64,000 bases of DNA, taken from Billgrantia saliphila. Its GTDB lineage: Bacteria; Pseudomonadota; Gammaproteobacteria; Pseudomonadales; Halomonadaceae. The DNA is taken from contig NZ_PJRN01000009.1 in assembly GCF_002930105.1 (NCBI RefSeq), forward strand, positions 1 to 64,000. The letters are read 5' to 3'. The notes beneath the pieces were generated by a model. It had not been told where the DNA came from. It worked only from the letters and a program-made list of their open reading frames with translations, and searched no databases. The position numbers were made by a program, and so were the translations under genes. This document shows positions 24,348 to 33,307 of the stretch, in pieces; positions within the stretch are counted from its first letter, which is position 1; every line of letters begins with the position of its first letter.

Positions 24348-25610
24348 TTGCTCGACACCTTTCAGGCCCCCGACATGCACCCACAGCGCCAGCAACTGCA
24401 CAACGAACTGCACGCACGCCCCTCGATCTATTTCTCGGAGCCGGCCCACGTCCATCACTACGCTTTTTTCGCCGACGCCGACGAGCACGACGATCTGCTG
24501 GCGCGACTAGGCACGGTCACGCGAGGCGGCATCGACACCGAGGCGGCTCAGCAGATTCTCACCCTCGACGACGGCAGCGTGCTGAAGTGGGAGCGGCACA
24601 CCGAATTCTCCACCCTGACCCTGATGGTGCCGCGGACACAGCAGACCGATCCCTGGCCCGACCCGCCAACCTCACTGGTCGAGGTCGTCGAAGCGCACCG
24701 CGATAGTTTGATCAATGCCAGCCTGGTGCGAGTTGAGGCCGAGGAGTCCTGGGACGGTAGCGTCGAGGCTTTCGGCTTCAGCGACCCTGCCGGTTCCCGT
24801 GTGGGGGGCGGTGACGCCACGGTGTGGAGCGACTTCCGCCTCACCGCCGCGGGGGTCAATCGCCTGTTGCTGGTCAACCATGGGCTCAATGCCTTTCGCC
24901 TCGGCCGCATGGTGCGCCGCCTGCTCGAGATCGAGACCTACCGCATGATGGCGTCGCTATCGCTGCCGCTGGCCAAGGAGCTGGCAGGCGAACTGCAGGG
25001 CTACGAGACCGAGCTGGGCGAGCTTTCCGATCGCAACGCCGAGCAGGAGAATGCCAGTGCCAGGCCGCTGCTGACAGCGCTCTCGCGGTTGTCGGCGCGG
25101 CTGGAGCGCAACGGTTCACGCTCGCGCCAGCGCTTCAGCGCCACCGAGGCGTATGCCCGGCTCGTCTACGCCCGCATCGAGGAGCTGCGCGAGGCGCGGG
25201 TCGGTGAATGCCCACGACTCGGTACCTTCATCCTGCGCCGCTTTCGGCCCACGGTGCATTATTGCGCTGCCATTCATCGTCGCCAGGAGAGTCTGGCCCA
25301 GAGCGCTGCCAGGTTGAACGACCTGCTGCGTACTCGTGCCCAGGTGGAGATCGAAGAGCAGAATTCGAGCATCCTGAATAGCCTCGACGAGCGCGCCAGC
25401 ATTCAGCTCAAGATCCAGAAGGCGGTGGAAGGGCTGTCGATCATCGTGATCAGCTATTACGTCTTCAGCCTGTTCAAGCTGGCTCTGGAGAGCCTCTCGG
25501 CGCTCGGCATCGAGATCGAGCCTCGGACAACGGCGGCCATCCTCGTGCCGCTGGGAGGCGCGATCATCGGCTTGCTGGGTTGGCGCATCTGGCGAGTGAA
25601 GCGGCACTGA
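24348..25610 (+). CDS. DUF3422 family membrane protein
   Basis: Protein of up to 420 residues. The frame begins at TTG 24348, with an ATG ten codons later at 24375. The family conserves residues before HP-R--LHNELHARP, so the earlier codon is kept, without certainty. The N-terminal HNELHARPSIYFSEPAHVHHYAF is the DUF3422 signature. A soluble coiled region follows, then two membrane helices near the C-terminus (IIVISYYVFSLFKLALESL and AILVPLGGAIIGLLGWRIW). Such proteins recall CorA-like or receptor-type helical bundles, but no function is established. A hydrophilic sensor or gate domain ahead of the two helices is a structural inference. Confidence 0.88.
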   Translation: MLDTFQAPDMHPQRQQLHNELHARPSIYFSEPAHVHHYAFFADADEHDDLLARLGTVTRGGIDTEAAQQILTLDDGSVLKWERHTEFSTLTLMVPRTQQTDPWPDPPTSLVEVVEAHRDSLINASLVRVEAEESWDGSVEAFGFSDPAGSRVGGGDATVWSDFRLTAAGVNRLLLVNHGLNAFRLGRMVRRLLEIETYRMMASLSLPLAKELAGELQGYETELGELSDRNAEQENASARPLLTALSRLSARLERNGSRSRQRFSATEAYARLVYARIEELREARVGECPRLGTFILRRFRPTVHYCAAIHRRQESLAQSAARLNDLLRTRAQVEIEEQNSSILNSLDERASIQLKIQKAVEGLSIIVISYYVFSLFKLALESLSALGIEIEPRTTAAILVPLGGAIIGLLGWRIWRVKRH

Positions 25611-25715
25611 GCCTTCGCGCTCCCGGACGGCGCCAGCCAGGAGCCATTGCGCGTATACTCGGATCAGCCGACGCGATGCCTGGCGTCGGCATCCGCCCTG
25701 CCACTGGAGGGATTC

Positions 25716-26039
25716 ATGACTCGCATCGCGAACACCCCCGAGCCGCCCTACTATGCCGTCATCTTCACCTCGATTCGCACCGACGGTGATGCCGGTTACG
25801 GCGTGATGGCGGAGCGCATGGTCGATCTCGCCGCCCAGCAGCCCGGCTTCCTCGGGCTGGAGTCGGTGCGCAATGAGCTGGGCGTTACCGTTTCCTACTG
25901 GGAGAGTCTGGAGGCGATCAAGCGCTGGAAGGCGAACGTTGAGCACCGCGAGGCTCAGCGTCTCGGCCGCAGCGATTGGTACGCCACCTTCAAGGTACGC
26001 ATCGCCAGGGTCGAGCGCGACTACGGTCTCGATGCTTGA
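25716..26039 (+). CDS. Antibiotic-biosynthesis-monooxygenase (ABM) fold protein
   Basis: Protein of 107 residues from ATG at 25716 (TGGAGGG upstream). Its core (YAVIFTSIRTDGDAGYGVM, AAQQPGFLGLESVRN, VSYWESLEAIKRWKANVEHRE) is the dimeric alpha/beta barrel of the ABM family, here in the form of the small conserved YjbH/DUF-type stress or quinone-related monooxygenases with no cofactor. The substrate is unknown; many such proteins act in general metabolite clean-up. It stands alone after DUF3422 with its own ribosome site and faces the S41 protease gene across a hairpin. Confidence 0.85.
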   Translation: MTRIANTPEPPYYAVIFTSIRTDGDAGYGVMAERMVDLAAQQPGFLGLESVRNELGVTVSYWESLEAIKRWKANVEHREAQRLGRSDWYATFKVRIARVERDYGLDA

Positions 26040-26047
26040 AGCGGCCT

Positions 26048-26074
26048 GCGGCCCGGCATGCGCTGTCGGGCCGC
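26048..26074. terminator. GC-rich hairpin between converging genes
   Basis: Arms GCGGCCCG (26048-26055) and CGGGCCGC (26067-26074) pair perfectly around an 11-base loop, between the ABM gene stop (26039) and the S41 stop (26082). No T tract follows, so it is a weak or bidirectional terminator candidate. Confidence 0.45.
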
Positions 26075-26081
26075 CCAGTCC

Positions 26082-29000
26082 CTAGCCTTCGTTCTCCTCG
26101 CTTTCGATCCTCTCGAGCAGGTCGGCGACCGCACGTTCAAGCTGCCGGTCGCGATCGGCCACCTCGTCTTCCGGCGTCTGCTCCACCCGCAGATGGGGCA
26201 TGGCTCCGTTGTGCTCCATGTCGGTACCATCGGGCATGTACCAGCCGCGGAAAGGGCGCCGCACAGTGGCGCCGTCGATCAGCGTATGGCTATTGGTGGA
26301 GATCACCCCGCCGTAGGTCTGCTCGCCGACGAGATGACCGCGACCCAAGGTGCGGAAGGCATGAGCCAGGATCTCGGCATTGGAATAGCTCTTCTCGTTG
26401 GCCAGCATGTTGACCGGAAGCGTGTAGCGCGGCGCGTCGAGACGATCCTGGGGGTAATGACCGGTATTGTCGGGATCGACGCCGGCGGGGACGGTATACG
26501 CGTGCTCGCCCGCCATGATCGAGGTCAGGATACGGTCCGTGGTGTTGCCGCCGCCGTTGTTGCGCACGTCGATGATCAGTCCTTCCTTGCCTTCGGCGGC
26601 GGCATATAGATCGCCCTGAAAGCCCTCCAGCGACGTCTGGTTCATTGCCTGGATATGCAGATAGCCGAGCCGGCCATCGGAGAGCTCATCGACACGGCGC
26701 CGGCTCTGCTCGCGAAAGGCGTCGTACTTGAGTCGCGCGTACTCGGTCAGGTCCACCGTGGTGAGAATGGTGCGATATTCGGTATAACCGTCGCGTCCGG
26801 GGCGGTCGAAAGTGACCACCAGTTCCTGGTCCACTTGACCGCGCAGGCGCTGTCGCAGCGTCTCGCCCTCCTCGAAGGGCTGCAGACCGATCTCGGTGAT
26901 GATATCGCCGGGTTCCAGGGGCATGGGGCCGAGGGTGGCCGGCCCCTGGGGCAACACGCCGGTAACGCGGTAGCCGATTCGCCCCTCGTTGCGCGATACG
27001 ATGCGCCGGTACTCGATGCCGAGCCGCCCCGAGGGCTCGCGCAGGGACGAGACCGGGCCGGGATTGGAGACTCCCATGTGCGACGCCGCCAGTTCCCCCA
27101 TCAGGCGATTGGCGATATCGCTGAACTCGCTGGGCGTCCGGGTGCGGCGAATCAGGGAGGCGTACTCCGCCACCACCTCCGGCCAGTCCAGCCCCTTCAT
27201 GTCCTGGCGGTAGAAATTCTCACCGATCACCCGCGCTGCCTCGTGGAACTTTTGCAGCGCCTGCTGGCGACGGTCGATACGGATGCGGTCGCTGATGTCC
27301 AAGTAGCGTGTCGAGCCGTTGCCGGATAGGTTAGCGACTCCCACCCGGCCGCCCCGGATGAAGACAACCTGCTCACCGGTGAGGTTGAGCTGCTGTACGT
27401 TTGCGCTCGGGGCGATGCGGGTGCGCTGGCTGCCGTCCCAGTTCATCGCCACGAGCCCTTCATTCCCGGCGTTGAAGACGTAGCGAGCGCCACCGGGGGT
27501 CATCTCGTTGCCGGTGTGATGGGTCGGCGAGGCGGTGATCGGTTCGATGCGGCGCCAAGCGTCCTCCAGCTCCAGCTCGGGGGCTTCCTCCGGCATCCCG
27601 GTGTCGTCGTTTCCCTCCACCGGAAGCGGTGCCGTACCGCGTGCCGCTTCACGGGCGTCGCGATAGTAAGTGGAGAGTTCGCGTGGCGTGAGTGTCTCTA
27701 GCTCCCGATCCAGGTAGACCCGGTAGAGATCGTAATTCTCACCCGAGCGATTGGAGATGAAGCTGAGCTTGCGCCCGTCGGCCGACCAGCGCGGGTTGAA
27801 GTCGTTGCGCGGATGGCGCGTGATGTTGACCGGCTGCGCCGAACCATTCGCCGGTACCACGAAGATGTTGGCGCTGAAGTCGAGATCATTCTGCGAATAG
27901 GTGATATAGCGGCTATCGGGCGACCAGCGCCAGTGCAGGAAGCTATCCCAGCCTTCAACCAGCGTACGCTCCTCCTCGCTCTCCAGATCGTGGATCACCA
28001 GGTCGCCGCGCCCGCGGCGGAAGGCCAGCGAGCGGCCATCCGGTGATGGCGAGACGTCGCGGTCGTTGTGTTCGCTGGCCACTACCGGGCGGACCTCGAA
28101 CTGGATCGCGTCGTGCCAGCGGGTCGGGTCGCGCTCCGCCGGGACGTCATCGGGCGGCTCCTCTTCCAACTCCTCCTCGGGGATGCTGTCGGCCTCGAGC
28201 TGGGGCGGTGGAGTGGGCTCGGGCACCTCTGTCGGTTCGGTCGGCAGCGGCAACAGGCTGGGGTCGAGCATCAGCCCGGGATCCTGCGGGGCGAAGGGAT
28301 CCTCGGGTTCTTCGCCCCGCACCTGAATGTCGGGGTCCATTTCTGCGTCGGGCTCCTCCTCGTCGATGGTGGATTCGACGAGGGGATCGGTCGCGGTGAG
28401 CGAGACGGTGGAATCGCCGTCCCAGCGCCGTGATGTGGATCGCCCGCGCCTGCGCTGGCGTTCGTGGGCGCGGCGAACCTCGTCGCGGGTCAGGGCAACG
28501 CGTGCTTCGTAGATCGACTCGGTGCCATCGGCGTCGTTGACGAAATAGAGGTGCAAGCCATCGGGGGACCAGGCGAGGTCTTCGTGACGCGCGTGGCTGC
28601 CGGGCGTTACCGCCAACGTCGGGCTCTGCTCGTCGACATGGCGCACGTAGACGCGTCCGTAGGCGATATATGCCATCGTCTGGCCGTCGGGACTGAGGGC
28701 GGCTTCGCTGACGTCGCGATCGATACGCCGCAGGGCACTCATGTCGCGCCCGTCGTCGGGGGCGCGCAGGGCGATGGCCTTGGGCTCGGCGTTGGGGGTT
28801 TCCAGATCCAGAGTCATCAGGGTGTCCCACACCTGCAGCACGGCGGTGCTGCCGTTGCGGGCGACATCGAAGTGCTGCAGGTCGCGCTCATCGAAGTCGG
28901 TGAGCCGCTCGATGCGACGCTCGTCGGCGAGCTCCATGCGGTAGAGATTGACGGTGCGATCCTCGCGGTCGGACATGAACAGTAGGGTATCGTCGTCGAC

Positions 29001-29720
29001 CCAGCGTGCCTTGCCGTCGTCACCGTCGCGCTCGGTGAGCGGTTCGAAGGTCTCGTTCTTGCGGTCATAGAGCCACACGTTCATCGCATCCGGCCCGCGA
29101 TAATGGCGACGGTTCCAGTCGTGATAAGCCCCGCCCCGGGTGAACGCGACGTACCGCCCGTTGGGCGAGAGCTGAGGCTCGGAGCCGAAGGCATCATGGA
29201 GCCGACGATACTCGCCGCCTTCAGGCGAGAGTCGGTAGGGGCGTTGGTCGCGGTAAACGTCGGCCACCAGCATGCCGGAGAAGGTGATCACCGGCTCGCC
29301 CCGTTCATCGAGTCCGTAGGCCGGGTTGCGCAGATGCTGGTCGCTATGGGTGAGTTGGGTGAGCTCGCTGCCATCGCGGCGCATGCGCCAGAGGTTGAGA
29401 TAGCCGTCACGCATCGAGGCGAACACGATCCACTCGCCATCGGGACTCCAGCTTGAATGCAAGTCGTCCAGGTCATGGCGCGTCAGGCGCACGGCCTGCC
29501 CGCCCTCGGTCGAGGCGCGCCAGAGGTCGCCGCGCCAACTGAAGATGAGCTCCGAGCCGTCGGGGCTGATCGAGGGGAAGCGGGGAAGTCCGACCTGGCC
29601 GGACTGAGCCTGCGCGGCGAACGGAACACTGGCCAGCAGGCCAACCATAAATATCAAGAGCGTGAGCCTGCCTACTGCAACTCGGCGCACGCGAACGTGT
29701 CGGGTGAGTGCCTTCCTCAT
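26082..29720 (-). CDS. S41 tricorn-like protease with WD40/PD40 propellers
   Basis: Protein of 1212 residues with a signal peptide (LLIFMVGLLASVPFAAQAQ), hence periplasmic. The first part contains beta-propeller repeats of the SPDG type (SISPDGSELIFSWRGDLW, WSPDGEWIVFASM) up to about residue 425. An insertion of about 110 residues (427-540) rich in Pro and acidic residues follows, then a second propeller, a helical C1-like region and a PDZ domain. The S41 catalytic core is last, with LIIDVRNNGGGNTTDRIL and YSNAEILAHAF, where Ser1113 is the predicted nucleophile. Tricorn-type proteases trim peptides released by other proteases. It is the largest gene of the window and stands alone. Confidence 0.92.
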   Translation of the reverse strand: MRKALTRHVRVRRVAVGRLTLLIFMVGLLASVPFAAQAQSGQVGLPRFPSISPDGSELIFSWRGDLWRASTEGGQAVRLTRHDLDDLHSSWSPDGEWIVFASMRDGYLNLWRMRRDGSELTQLTHSDQHLRNPAYGLDERGEPVITFSGMLVADVYRDQRPYRLSPEGGEYRRLHDAFGSEPQLSPNGRYVAFTRGGAYHDWNRRHYRGPDAMNVWLYDRKNETFEPLTERDGDDGKARWVDDDTLLFMSDREDRTVNLYRMELADERRIERLTDFDERDLQHFDVARNGSTAVLQVWDTLMTLDLETPNAEPKAIALRAPDDGRDMSALRRIDRDVSEAALSPDGQTMAYIAYGRVYVRHVDEQSPTLAVTPGSHARHEDLAWSPDGLHLYFVNDADGTESIYEARVALTRDEVRRAHERQRRRGRSTSRRWDGDSTVSLTATDPLVESTIDEEEPDAEMDPDIQVRGEEPEDPFAPQDPGLMLDPSLLPLPTEPTEVPEPTPPPQLEADSIPEEELEEEPPDDVPAERDPTRWHDAIQFEVRPVVASEHNDRDVSPSPDGRSLAFRRGRGDLVIHDLESEEERTLVEGWDSFLHWRWSPDSRYITYSQNDLDFSANIFVVPANGSAQPVNITRHPRNDFNPRWSADGRKLSFISNRSGENYDLYRVYLDRELETLTPRELSTYYRDAREAARGTAPLPVEGNDDTGMPEEAPELELEDAWRRIEPITASPTHHTGNEMTPGGARYVFNAGNEGLVAMNWDGSQRTRIAPSANVQQLNLTGEQVVFIRGGRVGVANLSGNGSTRYLDISDRIRIDRRQQALQKFHEAARVIGENFYRQDMKGLDWPEVVAEYASLIRRTRTPSEFSDIANRLMGELAASHMGVSNPGPVSSLREPSGRLGIEYRRIVSRNEGRIGYRVTGVLPQGPATLGPMPLEPGDIITEIGLQPFEEGETLRQRLRGQVDQELVVTFDRPGRDGYTEYRTILTTVDLTEYARLKYDAFREQSRRRVDELSDGRLGYLHIQAMNQTSLEGFQGDLYAAAEGKEGLIIDVRNNGGGNTTDRILTSIMAGEHAYTVPAGVDPDNTGHYPQDRLDAPRYTLPVNMLANEKSYSNAEILAHAFRTLGRGHLVGEQTYGGVISTNSHTLIDGATVRRPFRGWYMPDGTDMEHNGAMPHLRVEQTPEDEVADRDRQLERAVADLLERIESEENEG

Positions 29721-29887
29721 ACCAATCCTCTAGCGATGCCATGCTTCCCCACCATGCCTCCCCAACGTAGCAATAAACCCATCGCGCATCGAACGGCCCC
29801 CCGTGTCTTGGCTGCTCGAGGCGGTGTCGGCTAGGCTGCTGGCGCAGGCGGGCGTTTCGTCCATCCGCTCAGGGAAAGGAGGGAGAG

Positions 29888-30303
29888 ATGGCCAACGCGC
29901 GCGACCCCTATCCCGATGCGCTTCGCACTCTCGCGCTCCTGATGGTGGTGCTGGGTGGCGACGCTGCCCCGCTTCGAGTCGGGCAGGCTGGTGGGGACCG
30001 GTCAATTTGCCGCCGCCGACCCTGGACCTGCTGGGAGTGATGTGGCTACAGGCCGGTGGGTGGTGCTGCTCGAGACACCGGTTCGAATCTTCCTGCAGTG
30101 ACAGCGGCTGGGCCGCTCGATGGCATGCTCGGTGCTCTGGGGCTGCAGCTCTACCTGTGGCACAAGCTGGCCGAGCTGTCGGCGGCCTGGCGCTGTTCGC
30201 CGGGCTGCTCGTCAGCCTTGGGTTGGCCGCTTATTCAGGTTCGCTGTTCGGATTGGCCGTGGCGCTCGCTGCCTGGTTGCTGCGCGCCCGTCGGCAGGCC
30301 TGA
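29888..30303 (+). pseudogene. Decayed acyltransferase (membrane acyltransferase family)
   Basis: After GGAGGGAGAG, a good N-terminus begins at 29888 (MANARDPYPDALRTLALLMVVLG), typical of acyltransferase-3-like membrane proteins of actinobacterial/proteobacterial type. The following codons continue the sense (VATLPRFESGRLVGTGQF) only after a shift to another frame, which ends at a TGA near 30100. LQLYLWHKLAEL and then LALFAGLLVSLGLAAYSGSLFG appear in yet other frames up to the TGA at 30301-30303. Total length is about 416 bases where some 1.1 kb is expected. The gene is broken by at least two frameshifts and a large internal deletion. Confidence 0.75.
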
Positions 30304-30339
30304 GTGCCATGCCGTTGCATTCCGAACGGCAACCGAAAA

Positions 30340-31911
30340 TCACGTATCCCCACCCTGCGCGCCGTGAGGCGGCTCGATCACCCAAGGCTCCAGCGCCACC
30401 TCGTTCTTGCAGCTGTCGTCGACCTCGACCAGCGGATCATCGAGGAAGGCGTTGACCATCTGCGAGCGGCACTCGTTCACGGGGCTATGGCCGAGCCCCT
30501 GGAAAACCACATACTGCAGATTGGGCATGGTGCGACTCAGGTGTTCGCTCCAGCGCGGCGTACAGCACGGGTCCATCTGGCCGTGCAGCGCCAAGGCCGG
30601 TGTCTCGGCGACGGGCGGGTCGTTGTGCTCGGCGGGTACATCACCGTCTTCACCCCACCAGGCGCACAGCCACGGCGGCTCGAAGCCGAGCACCGCCGGT
30701 TCCCGGGCCACGGCGGCGGTGGAGTCGGCCACGCTGGGACGGTTGCTGCCCATGTCGTTGCATACATGGGCGAGAAAATAGCCGAGCGCATAGTTGGGCG
30801 CCTCGGGCTCGGGGTCGTAGTCGTCGATGCGGAAGAAGTCGGGCAGGCGCGAGTAATCGCCGGCTTCGATATCCGCGACGAGGCTCGGCAACTCGGCGTA
30901 GTCGGAAGCGAGCGTCAAGTAGAGCGTATCGAGGAAGGCCGCGCCGTCGAAGTAGAGCGTCGTCTCGCCGCCATTGGCCTCTTCCACCTGGGTGACGAAG
31001 GGCCTGCCGTCCAACGTGCGTCGCGCGCGGTCGACGGCCTGGAACCAGTTCGGCACCAGCTCCCGGCAGGCCTCGTCGTCGGCCGCACACAGGGCCAACG
31101 CATCGGTGAAGGATTGCTTGGCCGTGTAGAACTCGTCCACCGGCGCGCGGTTGCGCAGGTGGTTGTACCAGGCCCAGCCGAGGATTGCGGCACGAATGCT
31201 GTCGGGGTAGTACTGGATGAACGAGACCACCGTGCCGCTGCCGGTCGAGGAGCCGAAGGCGTCGATCTGGTCGTAGTCGAGCAGGCGGCGAATCTCGTCG
31301 ACATCGCGCGAGACCGCATGCGCGTTGTACTGCGAGACGTCGATGCCATCGTCGAACAGCTTGCGGTAGCAGTCGCCCACCACGCCGGTAATGGCTTCCA
31401 TGCGCTCCATGGGGTCCAGCGAGGCGGTGATCGCCGGGGTGTGGATGATGTTGTGGTACGGCGACACCTTGGCGTAGTCGGTGCACTCCAGCGTCGGCTC
31501 GGCATGGATGAAGCCGCGGTTGTCCATGGTGACCAGGGTGCGGTCGCCGATATCCTTGCGCAGCTGCTCCATGTATTCGCGTTCGCCCAGCGAGGAGTAG
31601 CCGGGGCCACCGGGAAAGAAGAACACGGGAATTTCTTCCGCCTCGCCCGACTCGGGCTCGAATACCGCTACCGGTATCTTGACGGTGTTGCCATTCGGCG
31701 CGTTCCAGTTCTCCTCGCCGTGGAAGGTGTAACACTCGGCGCCCATCTCGGTGAGTACCTCGGTGGCGCATTCCGACGACTCGATGCGTGGGATCTCCTG
31801 CGTCGACGTGGCCTCTTTCGACTGGGCCTGTGTCGATCCCGCGAACCCGATGAGCAGGGCAAGCGGCAGGGCGCTCGGCAGGCGCCGGGCCATGGCATCC
31901 ATTCTCTTCAT
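30340..31911 (-). CDS. Secreted alpha/beta hydrolase, TAP-type peptidase/esterase
   Basis: Protein of 523 residues from ATG at 31911 (GGGGA upstream; a second ATG five codons earlier is possible). A signal peptide (LPSALPLALLIGFAGSTQAQ) places it in the periplasm. The fold is alpha/beta hydrolase: VFFFPGGPGYSSLGE (oxyanion loop), LVTMDNRGF, DAFGSSTGSGTVVSFIQYYP with nucleophile Ser222, and near the end HGQMDPCCTPRWSE (acid) and GLGHSPVNE (His). The C-terminal lid belongs to the TAP-like family of tripeptidyl aminopeptidases and related esterases. Cysteines are numerous and probably disulfide-bonded. Substrate is unclear; release of short peptides is the family norm. Confidence 0.88.
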   Translation of the reverse strand: MKRMDAMARRLPSALPLALLIGFAGSTQAQSKEATSTQEIPRIESSECATEVLTEMGAECYTFHGEENWNAPNGNTVKIPVAVFEPESGEAEEIPVFFFPGGPGYSSLGEREYMEQLRKDIGDRTLVTMDNRGFIHAEPTLECTDYAKVSPYHNIIHTPAITASLDPMERMEAITGVVGDCYRKLFDDGIDVSQYNAHAVSRDVDEIRRLLDYDQIDAFGSSTGSGTVVSFIQYYPDSIRAAILGWAWYNHLRNRAPVDEFYTAKQSFTDALALCAADDEACRELVPNWFQAVDRARRTLDGRPFVTQVEEANGGETTLYFDGAAFLDTLYLTLASDYAELPSLVADIEAGDYSRLPDFFRIDDYDPEPEAPNYALGYFLAHVCNDMGSNRPSVADSTAAVAREPAVLGFEPPWLCAWWGEDGDVPAEHNDPPVAETPALALHGQMDPCCTPRWSEHLSRTMPNLQYVVFQGLGHSPVNECRSQMVNAFLDDPLVEVDDSCKNEVALEPWVIEPPHGAQGGDT

Positions 31912-32151
31912 GATCGTCCCCAGCATTTGTCGTTATGGCGTTGAGATGGGCTCCGTTAGTCAAGCTAGCACTCGGCCGAAGGGCGTCAAATCGGGGTAAC
32001 TCGACTTAACTCACCGCAATAAACAAAGACAGAGTACGTTTTGATGCCTGCCCTTGAGGTGGCTATTTTTCATAGGCAAGACAATGCAAAGCAGAAGCAG
32101 GAAGCAGTGCGGCTCTTTTCGCACATCATGGCCAAAACAGGAGTGTGTGCT

Positions 32152-32574
32152 ATGCAAGTACGTGAAGTGATGACCAAGCGCCCCGACTATTGCAGCGCCG
32201 ATGCTTCCATTCGCGAAGTGGCGGAGCGCATGCGCAAGGACAACTCCGGGTTCGAGCCCCTGGTTCAGGGCGACCGTATCATGGGCACCATCACGGATCG
32301 CGACCTTGCGGTTCGTGCGCTTGCCGAAGGCAAGAATCCGGACGACAAGGCAAGCTCGATTGCCACCACGGAAGTGCTGTACGCCTTCGAGGATCAGGAC
32401 GTGAAGGACGTGCTGCGTAATATGCAGCAGCAGCACGTGCAGCGCCTGGTGGTGCTCAACAACCAGAACGACAAGGATCTCGTCGGCGTGGTGACACTCA
32501 GCGACATCGCTGACCGCTGCGAGGACGACGAGATGGCGCGCGAGATCGCCAACTGCAGCAAGCATTACCACTGA
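32152..32574 (+). CDS. CBS-domain pair protein
   Basis: Protein of 140 residues from ATG at 32152 (CAGGAG upstream); the frame extends further up without support. It contains two CBS motifs in tandem, opening MQVREVMTKRPDYCSADASI, with GTITDRDLAVRAL closing the first and VVTLSDIADRCED closing the second. Such pairs dimerise into an adenine-nucleotide-binding disk and are typical of small stand-alone stress or energy sensors. No partner enzyme domain is fused. It is followed by a strong terminator hairpin, so it is monocistronic. Confidence 0.93.
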   Translation: MQVREVMTKRPDYCSADASIREVAERMRKDNSGFEPLVQGDRIMGTITDRDLAVRALAEGKNPDDKASSIATTEVLYAFEDQDVKDVLRNMQQQHVQRLVVLNNQNDKDLVGVVTLSDIADRCEDDEMAREIANCSKHYH

Positions 32575-32676
32575 GGAAACGACGCCGCAGAAAGACGCCA
32601 GAGTGAGAAGAGGCGCCAAGCGACGGCTCGTCGGTAGCGTCCCTGGCGATACCGACGCCGCGCCGCGCTGAGGAAC

Positions 32677-32704
32677 GGGGCATCGTCCAACATGACGATG
32701 CCCC
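32677..32704 (+). terminator. Rho-independent-like hairpin after the CBS gene
   Basis: Perfect 11-base arms GGGGCATCGTC (32677-32687) and GACGATGCCCC (32694-32704) around a 6-base loop, followed by a moderately T-rich stretch. It lies 100 bases past the CBS stop. Confidence 0.65.
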
Positions 32705-32794
32705 AGCTTTGTTTCAGGTCGATCCGACGCTGCCAACCTCAGGCGGCCATTGGTTCGGGTCCTCATGGGACCTGCGAGCTTGACTCGGAGCATG

Positions 32795-33298
32795 CCAAGG
32801 AAGCCGCTGACATTGTCGAACTACCCTATCTCCGCACCCATCGGGGTGATCTCCGATACCCATGGTCTGCTGCGCGACGAGGCCTTGTGCCTGCTTTCGG
32901 ACTGCGCGCTGATTCTCCATCTCGGCGATGTGGGCCACAAGCCGGAACATGAGGCCATCCTGACGCGTCTCTCCGACCTGGCACCACTGCACGCGGTACG
33001 GGGCAACATCGACAGAGCCGCCTGGGCAGTATCGCTGCCCGCGACGTGCGATCTCGTGGTCAACGGCTGGCGCCTGCACCTGGTGCACGACCTGGCCGAT
33101 TTCGATCCGGATACGACGTGCGATGCCGTGCTGCACGGGCATTCGCACAAGCCGCGCAACGAATGGCGCCGCGAACGGCTGTTGTTCAACCCGGGCGCCG
33201 CCGGCAAGCGTCGGTTCCACCTGCCGATCACCCTGGGCAAGCTGTGGGCCGATGCGAGCGGTCTGCGGGGCGCCATTTTGCACTTGCCCAACGCCTAG
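32795..33298 (+). CDS. Metallophosphoesterase, YfcE/MJ0936-like
   Basis: Protein of 167 residues counted from ATG 32795; another ATG at 32765 is possible and neither has a strong ribosome site. It shows the compact calcineurin-like phosphodiesterase motifs: GVISDTHGLL (Asp-x-His), LILHLGDVGHKPE, AVRGNIDR (Asn), LVHD and LHGHSHKP. The family (YfcE type) hydrolyses phosphodiesters with two metal ions, but the natural substrate is mostly unknown. Cytoplasmic. The gene stops nine bases before the end of the opposite-strand lipid-kinase gene. Confidence 0.9.
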   Translation, partial: PRKPLTLSNYPISAPIGVISDTHGLLRDEALCLLSDCALILHLGDVGHKPEHEAILTRLSDLAPLHAVRGNIDRAAWAVSLPATCDLVVNGWRLHLVHDLADFDPDTTCDAVLHGHSHKPRNEWRRERLLFNPGAAGKRRFHLPITLGKLWADASGLRGAILHLPNA

Positions 33299-33307
33299 CG
33301 GCACACC

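Noticed and set aside
26371-26600. Possible loss of the catalytic serine in the S41 protease, because the NNGGG motif is followed by threonines
   Set aside because: The nucleophile of this family lies further on; YSNAE with Ser1113 is present, so the site looks intact.
30304-31944. A long plus-strand frame of more than 500 codons opposite the TAP-type hydrolase
   Set aside because: High GC creates the open frame; its translation has no domain pattern, while the minus strand has a signal peptide and catalytic motifs.
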